A DNA stretch of 8,245 nt from positions 1 through 8,245 of the forward strand of contig JANMDU010000082.1 of assembly GCA_031376455.1 (NCBI GenBank), read 5' to 3'. Made by a program: the position numbers and the translations under genes. Origin of the DNA: JANMDU01 sp031376455. Lineage in GTDB: Bacteria > Pseudomonadota > Gammaproteobacteria > Burkholderiales > Burkholderiaceae_C. Position 1 is the stretch's first letter, and every line of letters starts with the position of its first letter. Under the pieces are notes generated by a model. It made no database searches, was not told where the DNA came from, and saw nothing but the letters and a program-made list of their open reading frames with translations. Positions 1 to 6,493 of the stretch are shown one piece after another.

Positions 1-287
1 GCATCGCGCGCGGCGCCTAGATCGAGTCGAAGTGTTTTGGTTGCGCTACTGCCTGCACCACCTCCACCGCCAAACAAACCACCCATGACAGCGCCGAAAC
101 CTCCACCGCTCGGGCTTGCCGCTTGCTGTGCAGCAAAACCGCTGCCCGTTTCCGCATTAAGCCAGTATCGCGCCTGAGGGCCTGAGATTTTTTGCTGGGC
201 GTGCAATGCGCCAGAGCACATCAACATCGCGATAACCGCTGCTGCCCTCGTAGTTTGGAGAGGAAGGCTTCTTGCTTGCGTGTGCAT
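1..287 (-). CDS. Glycine-rich secreted protein of unknown function (N-terminal part, cut by window edge)
   Basis: I do not recognise the family. The first 95 codons are visible and the gene continues past the left edge. The ATG at 287-285 follows a good ribosome-binding site (GAAAGGATC, about 6 bases before the start). The protein opens with a Sec-type signal peptide: a basic start (MHTQAR), a hydrophobic stretch around residues 16-28 and a likely cut after AHA (ALHAQQK, about residue 31). The mature part starts with KISGPQARYWLNAETGSGF, then a Gly/Ser-rich stretch at residues 61-80 (GAVMGGLFGGGGGAG), followed by TKTLRLDLGAARD. The gene is divergent from the FecR-domain gene and probably shares its control region. 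The glycine-rich stretch resembles in composition the one in the CsgG-like protein at 1373-2356. A periplasmic or surface location is inferred from the leader only. The reading is secure because leader, start site and open frame agree. Confidence 0.72.
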   Translation of the reverse strand, partial: MHTQARSLPLQTTRAAAVIAMLMCSGALHAQQKISGPQARYWLNAETGSGFAAQQAASPSGGGFGAVMGGLFGGGGGAGSSATKTLRLDLGAARD

Positions 288-316
288 TTTTGATCCTTTC
301 GATGCTTATTGACCGG

Positions 317-345
317 AATCTACCGAAGCGCGCTTGCCCGCGCAA
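317..345 (-). promoter_or_regulatory. Candidate sigma70 promoter for the glycine-rich protein gene
   Basis: Read on the minus strand, TTGCGC (345-340) and TAGATT (322-317) are 17 bases apart. The -10 matches the consensus at 4 of 6 positions and the -35 only poorly. Transcription would begin about 20-25 bases before the ATG at 287. Supported only by box likeness and position. Confidence 0.3.
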
Positions 346-365
346 TAGAGCCTTTGCATGTTTAT

Positions 366-382
366 CCACACATGTTGTGTGG
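366..382. promoter_or_regulatory. Perfect 7-bp inverted repeat, operator-like, in the divergent control region
   Basis: CCACACA (366-372), a 3-base spacer, then TGTGTGG (376-382) form a perfect inverted repeat. It lies between two outward-facing candidate promoters, 13 bases upstream of the -35 box of the FecR-gene promoter and 20 bases upstream of the -35 box of the opposite promoter. That is a usual place for a shared regulator site. The left arm overlaps TTATCCACA (362-370), which equals the DnaA-box consensus. No regulator gene is visible in the window. Confidence 0.42.
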
Positions 383-394
383 TTTTGCACGAAA

Positions 395-423
395 TGGACA
401 ACGCTACTGTGTTTTCCAATACT
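395..423 (+). promoter_or_regulatory. Candidate sigma70 promoter for the FecR-domain gene
   Basis: TGGACA (395-400, 5 of 6 matches to the -35 consensus) and AATACT (418-423, 4 of 6 matches to the -10 consensus) are separated by exactly 17 bases. The boxes lie 69 bases before the ATG at 492. This is the best plus-strand promoter match in this intergenic region. No start-site data are available. Confidence 0.42.
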
Positions 424-491
424 CAGCATCGTGGATCGGGTAGGCTTGCGTTTCCAGCTTGCTTTTCACGCATCGCCTCAAGGAATTGACT

Positions 492-1304
492 ATGCAAACC
501 CGCAGAAGCGTTTTGTCTCACGCCGTTCAGCTAAGAGTTATCCAAGCTGCCCCCTTCCTTTTGTTACCCCTAAAAAGCAGGGCTCAGGATGTTGTGGCAG
601 GCACAGTGCAACGCACCGAGGGTTTTGTGCGGCTGATCGGCGCGAGCGAGCGTAATGCAGCAGCGGGCACGATAGTGCGCGAGGGTGATCGTCTGATCAC
701 GACGCCCAACAGTGATGCGGTGGTCAAGCTCAATGATGGCGCGGTGATTGCCGTACGCGCCAACAGTGAAATGCTTTTTGCTCAGCAGCGCTTCAATGCG
801 CGTGAGCCGCGCGACAGCAGCTCGGTGATGGAGTTGGTGCGCGGCGCACTGCGGCAAGTCACAGGATTGATTGCGAAGACGCAACCCGGCAATGTGCGCG
901 TGCAAACCGCTACAGCGACTATCGGCGTGCGCGGCACCGATTTTGAAACCGTGCAGATTGATACGCAATCCGTGGCCATGGGCACCAGCTTGCAGCCGGG
1001 CAACTATACGCAGGTTTATAGCGGTGCCACTTTGGTAGAAGGCCGAGGCTCAGGTGGCAATGATCGCGTGGAAGTCAATGCGGGGCAAACTTCTTTCTCC
1101 CCCGACCGCAGTTTCGGTGCGAGCACGCCCTTTGGCTTGCTGCGCAACGTGCCCGGCGGCGTGTTTCGTGGTGGGCGATTTGATGGGCAATTGGGTGGTG
1201 TGCAGCGGCAAATGATGCAAGAGATCAACAATCAAATGCGAGAGAGCTTGCCCCCCGAGTTGCAGCGCATCATGCCGGAATTCGGCGTCACGCCTCGGCG
1301 ATAA
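492..1304 (+). CDS. FecR-domain exported protein
   Basis: A 270-residue exported protein with a FecR domain. The start is ATG 492, preceded by AAGGAA about 6 bases upstream; a TTG at 459 is in frame but less likely. The leader (residues 1-32) has a TRRSVLS stretch resembling a Tat motif, a hydrophobic part ending in FLLLPLKS and a likely cut at SRAQD. The FecR-like core covers about residues 55-155: GTIVREGDRLITTPNSDAV, then VKLNDGAVIAVRANSE, and the typical late motif ATIGVRGTDFE near 143-151. The C-terminal part is Gly- and Arg-rich and ends in a Gln-rich, probably helical stretch (234-255). Classic FecR proteins are inner-membrane anti-sigma regulators. This one lacks a cytosolic anti-sigma domain, and no sigma factor gene is next to it, so it belongs to the stand-alone secreted FecR-domain group, whose role is poorly defined. 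It is convergent with the CsgG-like gene. Confidence 0.85.
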   Translation: MQTRRSVLSHAVQLRVIQAAPFLLLPLKSRAQDVVAGTVQRTEGFVRLIGASERNAAAGTIVREGDRLITTPNSDAVVKLNDGAVIAVRANSEMLFAQQRFNAREPRDSSSVMELVRGALRQVTGLIAKTQPGNVRVQTATATIGVRGTDFETVQIDTQSVAMGTSLQPGNYTQVYSGATLVEGRGSGGNDRVEVNAGQTSFSPDRSFGASTPFGLLRNVPGGVFRGGRFDGQLGGVQRQMMQEINNQMRESLPPELQRIMPEFGVTPRR

Positions 1305-1322
1305 CTCCTTATCTGCTTCAAC

Positions 1323-1353
1323 AAAAAAGCCTCCAGCTTTTCAGCCAGAGGCT
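1323..1353 (-). terminator. Intrinsic terminator of the CsgG-like gene
   Basis: Read on the minus strand, AGCCTC-TG-GCT pairs with AGC-TG-GAGGCT around a GAAA tetraloop. This gives an 11-bp stem in which the two inner TG/TG positions form U-G wobbles, followed by a run of T (1328-1323). It begins about 20 bases after the TAA at 1375-1373. On the plus strand the same positions become C/A mismatches and no T run follows, so it should act mainly on the minus-strand transcript. Confidence 0.85.
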
Positions 1354-1372
1354 CTACGCATTGAATCACAAG

Positions 1373-2356
1373 TTACTGCTTGCGCATCATGATCGTCTTC
1401 ACCCAGCCCGTGCCTTTGGCTGTGGCGACTTTCATGAAGCCGTCTTTTTCTTCGCCTTCGGCCACGACTTCGTCGGAGCGACCCAAGCTGGCGATCTCGC
1501 GCGAGCCATCTTTGGGCTCTGCTAGTGCTTTCACGCCTGCAATTTTGGCCACCCACACTGCACCCGCATCAGCTACTGTGCTGTTGACTGCATTCGCGCG
1601 TGATGCACCGCTGGCCTTGGCTTGCACCAGACTCGGGTTGCTGCGCACATTGCGCACGATATTGTTCCAGTTGTCTAGGAAGCTGGCGGCGATCAGCTTG
1701 CCCTCCGCCGTGCTGCTGTAGCCGCCCAATGCGCCCGCGCCGCCTGCGCCAAGCAACATGCCGCCAATGTTGAAATCGGTCTTTTTGGCGCTGCCCTCGC
1801 TGGCCGCGACTTGCAAGCCGCTGCGCACATCAGCCATTACCATGGCCGTAGAGGCTTCTTTGAATTTCAAATTACCAGCAATCGCACCGATTAAGCCCAA
1901 GCTGCCGCCAAAGCCACCGAGCAAGCCTCCTACGCCACCGCCCACGCCGCCTGAGGTGTGCGCTGCGATGACCACGCTCGGCGTGATCACAAAATCAGCC
2001 GCCACCATTTGGCCTTGGCCGATGTTTTGCCCCGCTTGCATCTGCCCACCCGAGGCCAGCGCACGCTCTTGCATCATATTTTGAAAGCCTTGGCCACGCT
2101 CAACCACTTGGAAGCAATTGGAGTTAGAAATGATCATGCGAATCAAGCCGGTGGGCGATTGCAAGCCGGCTTTGAGCAGCGCGTTAATGACCTCTGATTG
2201 CGGCTCAGTCACAGCAATCGTGCCCTTGGGCGCATCACATTTTTCGGCCTGCGCTTGGTCGCTAGCCGTCGTGTTGGCGCCTCCCAAAGTCTGGGCGTGA
2301 GCCGCTGCGCCGCACACCACGGCAGCTGCAATCAGGGTTTGACTAATGGTCAACAT
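1373..2356 (-). CDS. CsgG-like exported protein with C-terminal bacterial SH3-like domain
   Basis: A 327-residue protein starting at ATG 2356, which follows AGGAG at 8 bases; an in-frame TTG at 2380 lies before the ribosome-binding site and is unlikely. A Sec signal peptide ends at AHA (cut near residue 21). The part from about 43 to 130 follows the CsgG/HfaB pattern: a variable region, then NSNCFQVVERGQGFQNMM (79-95) and AADFVITPSVV (119-129). A Gly-rich insert (135-161) comes where CsgG has its membrane-inserting strands. TAMVMADVRSGLQVAASEGSA (170-190) fits the following family strand, and another Gly-rich run covers 198-212. Residues about 263-325 look like a bacterial SH3 domain (VWVAKIAGVKALAEP ... 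DGFMKVATAKGTGWVK). CsgG forms the outer-membrane pore for curli subunits, but this protein lacks a clear lipobox, so a pore role is not shown. It has its own terminator and a divergent TAXI-gene neighbour. Confidence 0.75.
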   Translation of the reverse strand: MLTISQTLIAAAVVCGAAAHAQTLGGANTTASDQAQAEKCDAPKGTIAVTEPQSEVINALLKAGLQSPTGLIRMIISNSNCFQVVERGQGFQNMMQERALASGGQMQAGQNIGQGQMVAADFVITPSVVIAAHTSGGVGGGVGGLLGGFGGSLGLIGAIAGNLKFKEASTAMVMADVRSGLQVAASEGSAKKTDFNIGGMLLGAGGAGALGGYSSTAEGKLIAASFLDNWNNIVRNVRSNPSLVQAKASGASRANAVNSTVADAGAVWVAKIAGVKALAEPKDGSREIASLGRSDEVVAEGEEKDGFMKVATAKGTGWVKTIMMRKQ

Positions 2357-2407
2357 TCTATAAGCTCCTGCACAATTCAACGGTTATTACTAAAGTCTAC
2401 ATTCGCA

Positions 2408-2413
2408 ATTATC
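2408..2413 (-). promoter_or_regulatory. Possible -10 box of the CsgG-like gene
   Basis: On the minus strand GATAAT (2413-2408) matches the -10 consensus at 5 of 6 positions and lies 52 bases before the ATG at 2356. The region 17 bases upstream is a T run with no good -35 box, so the call is weak. The remaining 2357-2579 intergenic stretch shows no convincing plus-strand promoter. The nearest is TTGCGT (2462-2467) with TAAAGT 19 bases later. Confidence 0.25.
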
Positions 2414-2579
2414 ACGCATTGCACCACCAAAAAAATACCCTGGAATGGCTCGCCTAAGCCGTTGCGTAGCGCTCAAGTTTCTCGGGTAAAGTCGTGTTGT
2501 GTGATGTTATTAGAGTTCCCTGCGCGTCACACGGATTTTCAGTTCCATCGGCCTACCCCACGAGAAAGCAACCAGACTC

Positions 2580-3554
2580 ATGAAGAGGCTTATCAATCCT
2601 TACAGGTTACATGTTGTATTTATGGTGTGGGTATTTTCTCTTGGTTTGTTCAGTCAAGTAGCATCGGCCGAGCAATTATTTCGTATTGCTTCTGGAGCGC
2701 AAGGCGCAACTTATTACCCCGTAGCCAAAGCCATAGCAGCCGAGCTGTCGCAACCCGGCGTGCTAAAGGTCGAGGCAGTCGCAAGCAACGGCTCTACTGC
2801 GAATCTCAACGCCATCGCCAGTGGGCAAATGGAATCGGGCTTTTCGCAAGCCGATATTGCGGCTTGGCACTACACGGGTACGGGCATGGTGCGCCTGCAA
2901 TTCAGACTCGAAAAGCTTAGGCTGATCGCCAATCTATACCCTGAGAATATTCATGTGGTGGTGCGCAAATCGCTTAATTTGAAGTCGATCGAACAACTCA
3001 AAGGCCTAAGAGTGGCTATCGATGAGCCCGGATCGGGTGTGCTGATTAATGCACGGCAAATTCTGCGCGCCTATGGCTTAACAGAGCGTGATATTTTGCC
3101 TTTGTACATCAAAGGCTCTGTCGCTGCAGACCGCATGAAAGCCGAAACGGTTGATGCGCTTTTCTTTGTGGGGGGCGTACCCTCCAGCTTTATTACGGAC
3201 CTGGCTGCAAGCGCCGAGATTGCGCTGCTGCCCATTGAAGGCAACGCTTTGGATGCCTTGCGGCTCGTCGGTGGGTTTTATACAGCCAGTAGCGTTCCAG
3301 CAAATGCCTACAAGGGCGTCCCTGGAGTCACGACGCTAAGTGTCGCTGCACAGTGGTACACCAGTGCTGATGTTGATGCCGACTTAGTGTATTCATTGAC
3401 CAAGCGCCTTTTTAGCCCAGCTGTTTTAGCCAAAGTCAGGCCGGCACATCCGGCAGCTGCAACAATCTCGCCAATGAACGGCGGATTTGCTGCAGGCATG
3501 CTCTTGCACCCGGGAGCAGAACGCTTTTACCGCGAGTCTGGTCTTTTGAAATGA
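2580..3554 (+). CDS. TAXI-family solute-binding protein (TRAP transporter type)
   Basis: A 324-residue periplasmic binding protein of the TAXI family, the usual size for the group. It has a signal peptide with a basic start (MKRLINPYR), a hydrophobic stretch at 11-25 and a cut at ASA/EQ (30/31). Family marks in order: FRIASGAQGATYYPVAKAIA (35-54), VASNGSTANLNAIASGQ (67-83), the FSQADIAAWHYTG stretch (88-100), GLRVAIDEPGSGVL (142-155), VDALFFVGGVP (191-201) and a C-terminal LHPGAERFYRESGLL (309-323). TAXI proteins bind small organic substrates for TRAP uptake or act as sensors. The ligand cannot be read from sequence. No TRAP membrane subunit is in the window, so it is an orphan or works with genes elsewhere. 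The start has only a weak ribosome-binding site (GAGAAAG, about 10 bases upstream) but is fixed by the leader. Its TGA is 2 bases from the stop of the convergent M50 gene. Confidence 0.9.
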   Translation: MKRLINPYRLHVVFMVWVFSLGLFSQVASAEQLFRIASGAQGATYYPVAKAIAAELSQPGVLKVEAVASNGSTANLNAIASGQMESGFSQADIAAWHYTGTGMVRLQFRLEKLRLIANLYPENIHVVVRKSLNLKSIEQLKGLRVAIDEPGSGVLINARQILRAYGLTERDILPLYIKGSVAADRMKAETVDALFFVGGVPSSFITDLAASAEIALLPIEGNALDALRLVGGFYTASSVPANAYKGVPGVTTLSVAAQWYTSADVDADLVYSLTKRLFSPAVLAKVRPAHPAAATISPMNGGFAAGMLLHPGAERFYRESGLLK

Positions 3555-3556
3555 AG

Positions 3557-5707
3557 TTAAAAACCACTCTCGCGTATCAGGATCGCGCTCGCATAACTGA
3601 ATGCTCGCCATACTTTTGAATAGCGCTTACCCTCCAAAATAACATTGCCGCGCGACCAACGCAGCTGTTCCGGTTGGCCATGAACCTTAAGCCTGATCAA
3701 ATACAAAGTAGCGCGCGGTACGCGCGCTTTGCCTTCCATCACGGTCGGTATAGATCCGCCATGATCAGTGGACATGCCCGGATGTGAAAGCGCACTGGAG
3801 CGCACGACATCAATCTCTAAAAGAGTAACTTCCAACGGCTCATCGATTCGATTGGCTGGGTAAAAACGACCTTTGGCACCAAGACCGAGATTTTGTACAT
3901 CTGCCTCCTCAACCCAGGCCTCGATGAGCCAAGTTGATGTGTTAACCAGTGTGCCGATAGCATCTTGTGGTCTCACCCAGCTGCCAATTGCCAGTGTGGG
4001 GTCAACATCCGTCCACCATGCGGCGTAGTCCGCTTTGATACTCAGCCGCTCCAGCTCTTGCCCTGCTGCGCGGTTCTCCGCTTGGTACTGCTCGACGGTG
4101 ACTCCTAGTTTGCCCACCTGCTCGCGGCTGGTTTCCGTAGACAGCTCGGCGCTTTGAAGCGCTGACCTTGTGGCGCTTGTATTGATTTGCGCACGCTGAG
4201 CGTCACTGCGTAGCTGAGGGCTGTCTAGCACCACAAGGCTTTGGCCTTTGGCCACATTACCCGGCGCGTTTAATGACACGATTCTTCCCGCCAGCGGACT
4301 GTAGATGTTGCTGTACTGCGCGCGCAGCTGGGCGGGAGCATAGATGTTGTGCGCCCAAGGCAATGCTGCCAACACAAAGAGCAACAGGAATCCCAATAAC
4401 CACAGACTGGCGCGGCCACGCTGGATATCTTGACGGCGCTTACCCCACACTTTGAACTCCGTGTAAAGCGGACGAATGACAAACCAGACAATTTCAACCA
4501 CAAACAAAAATACACCCAATAATTTGAAGAACATCAGATAAACCGCCACCGCAATTCCAAGAAATAAAAAAAATCGGTAAATCCAGGTGCCAAGAGCAAA
4601 GATGATAAGCACCGCGTGATTTGTAGGCGCGAAATGTTCAGGCCATGTGTCTTTAAAGCCAAGCAATGTGCGGCGAAGCCAAGTTTTGGCAATCGCTCCA
4701 GCTCGGTCGTGCAAGTTGGGCATATCCAAGGCATCTGACAACACATAGTAGCCATCAAAGCGCATAAACGGGCTGACATTGAGCGCCAACGTCAAGACTA
4801 AGCTGGTGGTTGCCAGGTAAAAAAAGGCGCTGCGTAATGGCCCAGGCGGTGTCAATGCCCAGCCCAGCAAGGCCAGCCCAGCAAGAACCATTTCCACTGT
4901 CATGCCAGCGGCGGCTATGTGCAGGCGCTGCCTGTGGTTGCGCAGTCGCCATGATTCCCCAGTATCGGTGTACAGCATCGGCCAGAGCACCAAAAACGCC
5001 ACGCCCATGTGCGCCACGCGCACACCGTAGCGAGTCGCCACGACCGCGTGGCCCAGCTCGTGAAGTGTTTTGGCAAGTATCAAAGCAAAGGCAAAGCTGA
5101 TCAACCCACTGAAGGTTAGCGAATCAACAAACGTTTGGAAGAAGAGCTCCGACTGACGTAACGCCAACACAGCGCCTGTACTGCACAACAGCAACAGGGC
5201 AAAAAAAGCCCACCGCGTAAATAACCCGTCCAGTTTTGGGGTGAGCCAACTAAGCCATTGGTCAGGTCTTGCCAGGGGGATACGAAAAAACAAATAGTTA
5301 TGCAACCACCAATTCCAATGGTTGATGCCAGGTTTGCCGGGCGTCGCGCGGGCTTTGGCAGCATCTTCGCTGTTATCTAATTTGACGAGCCCTTGCTGGC
5401 GCAAGAAATGTGCAAACTCCAACACATCCTCCAGCCGAGGACGCAGTGGTGTGTCTCGAACCAACGCCTGCATCACCTCCTGTGGATTGGCTTGCCAGCA
5501 CGCCAGCATTTCAAACTCTAGCCAGCCGATTTGCACAAACTTGTTTCGCACCGGGCACTGAACCGCCCAGGTGGGCGAACCGTCAGGGTTGTCCGATGAA
5601 GCAAACAGCACCAAATCTTCGCGCAGAGTGGGTAATGTCGGCAGCTGCTTGGCGGGTGCCGATCCAATGGCAGCCTGGCTGGGAAGATGAACAGGCTTCA
5701 AAGTCAC
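3557..5707 (-). CDS. M50 site-2-protease-type membrane protein fused to a HlyD/lipoyl periplasmic adaptor, with N-terminal PqqD/RRE-like domain
   Basis: A 716-residue fusion. Residues about 28-110 look like a small PqqD/RRE-type winged helix (TWAVQCPVRNKFVQIGWLEFE ... VLEFAHFLRQQGLVKL), a fold that binds peptide substrates in other systems; this is a pattern match by eye. The membrane part (about 160-450, roughly seven or eight helices) carries HELGH at 216-220 and the second metal/NPDG-type motif NVSPFMRFDGYY (N310, P313, D318), so the catalytic residues of M50 metalloproteases are present. After the last helix (434-450) comes a lipoyl-type hairpin (YSPLAGRIVSLNAPGNVAKG, 469-488), a short coiled coil (about 495-556), the second half (LAIGSWVRPQDAIGTLV, 572-588) and a beta-barrel, as in HlyD-type adaptors. 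The start is GTG 5707, the first usual start after an upstream stop, with AGGA close by. It likely cleaves or handles a peptide or exported protein at the inner membrane. The adaptors encoded upstream on the same strand fit a joint machine. Confidence 0.88.
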   Translation of the reverse strand: MTLKPVHLPSQAAIGSAPAKQLPTLPTLREDLVLFASSDNPDGSPTWAVQCPVRNKFVQIGWLEFEMLACWQANPQEVMQALVRDTPLRPRLEDVLEFAHFLRQQGLVKLDNSEDAAKARATPGKPGINHWNWWLHNYLFFRIPLARPDQWLSWLTPKLDGLFTRWAFFALLLLCSTGAVLALRQSELFFQTFVDSLTFSGLISFAFALILAKTLHELGHAVVATRYGVRVAHMGVAFLVLWPMLYTDTGESWRLRNHRQRLHIAAAGMTVEMVLAGLALLGWALTPPGPLRSAFFYLATTSLVLTLALNVSPFMRFDGYYVLSDALDMPNLHDRAGAIAKTWLRRTLLGFKDTWPEHFAPTNHAVLIIFALGTWIYRFFLFLGIAVAVYLMFFKLLGVFLFVVEIVWFVIRPLYTEFKVWGKRRQDIQRGRASLWLLGFLLLFVLAALPWAHNIYAPAQLRAQYSNIYSPLAGRIVSLNAPGNVAKGQSLVVLDSPQLRSDAQRAQINTSATRSALQSAELSTETSREQVGKLGVTVEQYQAENRAAGQELERLSIKADYAAWWTDVDPTLAIGSWVRPQDAIGTLVNTSTWLIEAWVEEADVQNLGLGAKGRFYPANRIDEPLEVTLLEIDVVRSSALSHPGMSTDHGGSIPTVMEGKARVPRATLYLIRLKVHGQPEQLRWSRGNVILEGKRYSKVWRAFSYASAILIRESGF

Positions 5708-5802
5708 TGTCCTGGCATAGGCCTGCTCGTGCTCAGGTGTGAGAATGTCAGATGCGTCGCGATTGCGATAAACTCACAGACAGATGTTTTCAGAGTGATC
5801 GC

Positions 5803-6453
5803 ATGACCCTTCAATCGCGCCCCATCTTCGACCAGCAATTGCTGTTCCGCAGGGATGTTTTGATTGCAGCGGCTGCACTGGGTGTCACTGAGATGAGTGC
5901 GGCACAGGGCATTACAAAGCCTGCTGCAAACAACGCCTCGGGTAAACTTGGCAAGCCCATGACTGCAGCCGAAGAATCCGCAGCTGCAAAGGCCGTTGCA
6001 GATTCGGTTGCGCTTGAGACGGGCGAACCTGCACATCCCGCCGTAGGAAACACACTGCGTTTGCCCGCGACCTTCAAGCTTTTCAACGGGCAAAATTTTT
6101 CTGAAGCTCGCACCAAAGGCAAATTGTTGCTTGTATTTTATTGGGCCAGTTGGTGCCCCATTTGTAAAGTGGTGGAGCCGCGCCTGCAAGAGTTTTGGAT
6201 GCAAGTTCGTGGCAAAGGCGTTGAGGTGTTGGCTCTGTCCACTGACGCCGAGGTTCAGCCCGCATTTGCTCATATTCAAAAAGCTGGCCTGACTTACCCA
6301 GCTAGCATGGCCGCGGTAGCCAAAATGAGCGAGCGCATGACGCCGCGCAGCTTGCCTACGATGTTTGTTCGCAGCAAATTGGGCATCATTGTCAATGCCG
6401 ATGAAGGTGAGATTGACATAGAAGATCTCAAAGGTTACTTGGCTCATCTTTGA
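5803..6453 (+). CDS. Thioredoxin-fold (TlpA/redoxin-like) protein with Tat-like leader
   Basis: A 216-residue thiol-disulfide protein from ATG 5803; a longer in-frame ATG at 5752 would add 17 residues. The shorter form is preferred because it puts the twin-arginine stretch (LFRRDVLIAAAALG, 14-27) near the start, as in Tat leaders, and leaves 95 bases for control of the divergent M50 gene. Neither start has a strong ribosome-binding site. An Ala-rich linker (about 33-75) leads to a redoxin domain: LLLVFYWASWCPICK with the CxxC active site C118-P-I-C121, EVLALSTDAE (141-150), and the cis-proline motif SLPTMFV (P185). Such proteins reduce or exchange disulfides outside the cytoplasm. It lies antisense inside a minus-strand export module, ending 40 bases before the convergent adaptor gene. 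It could keep cysteines of an exported peptide or protein in a set state, but this is inference from position. Confidence 0.87.
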   Translation: MTLQSRPIFDQQLLFRRDVLIAAAALGVTEMSAAQGITKPAANNASGKLGKPMTAAEESAAAKAVADSVALETGEPAHPAVGNTLRLPATFKLFNGQNFSEARTKGKLLLVFYWASWCPICKVVEPRLQEFWMQVRGKGVEVLALSTDAEVQPAFAHIQKAGLTYPASMAAVAKMSERMTPRSLPTMFVRSKLGIIVNADEGEIDIEDLKGYLAHL

Positions 6454-6493
6454 ATTTTCAAAGTCAACTAGGCGCTGCTGTGACGGCGCGCCA

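Noticed and set aside
362..370. TTATCCACA as part of a replication origin
   Set aside because: A single DnaA-box match with no cluster of boxes, no AT-rich unwinding region and no dnaA/dnaN or rep genes nearby does not support an origin.
459..491. TTG at 459 as start of the FecR-domain gene
   Set aside because: The ATG at 492 has a ribosome-binding site (AAGGAA) at good distance and gives a sensible leader, while the TTG form adds residues before the basic start of the leader.
1758..2084. Plus-strand open frame rich in Pro/Lys (PPKPPSKPPTPPPTPP)
   Set aside because: The proline repeats are the reverse reading of the Gly-rich codons of the CsgG-like gene on the other strand.
2198..2920. Plus-strand open frame of 240 codons across the CsgG-like gene start, the intergenic region and the TAXI gene
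   Set aside because: It overlaps two well-supported genes in other frames and its translation shows no family pattern or leader.
5704..6447. Long minus-strand open frame (247 codons) antisense to the redoxin gene, ending on the GTG start of the M50 gene
   Set aside because: It is a mirror of the redoxin gene, which has a clear CPIC active site, cis-proline and leader. The antisense product is Cys/His/Arg-rich without recognisable domains and has no ribosome-binding site, so it is most likely a shadow.
6448..6492. Inverted repeats CTTTGAA/TTCAAAG (6448-6463) and GGCGC/GCGCC (6471-6492) between the convergent redoxin and adaptor genes
   Set aside because: The first has too small a loop and a weak AT stem. 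The second is only 5 bp with a 12-base loop and no T run on either side, so I do not call a terminator.
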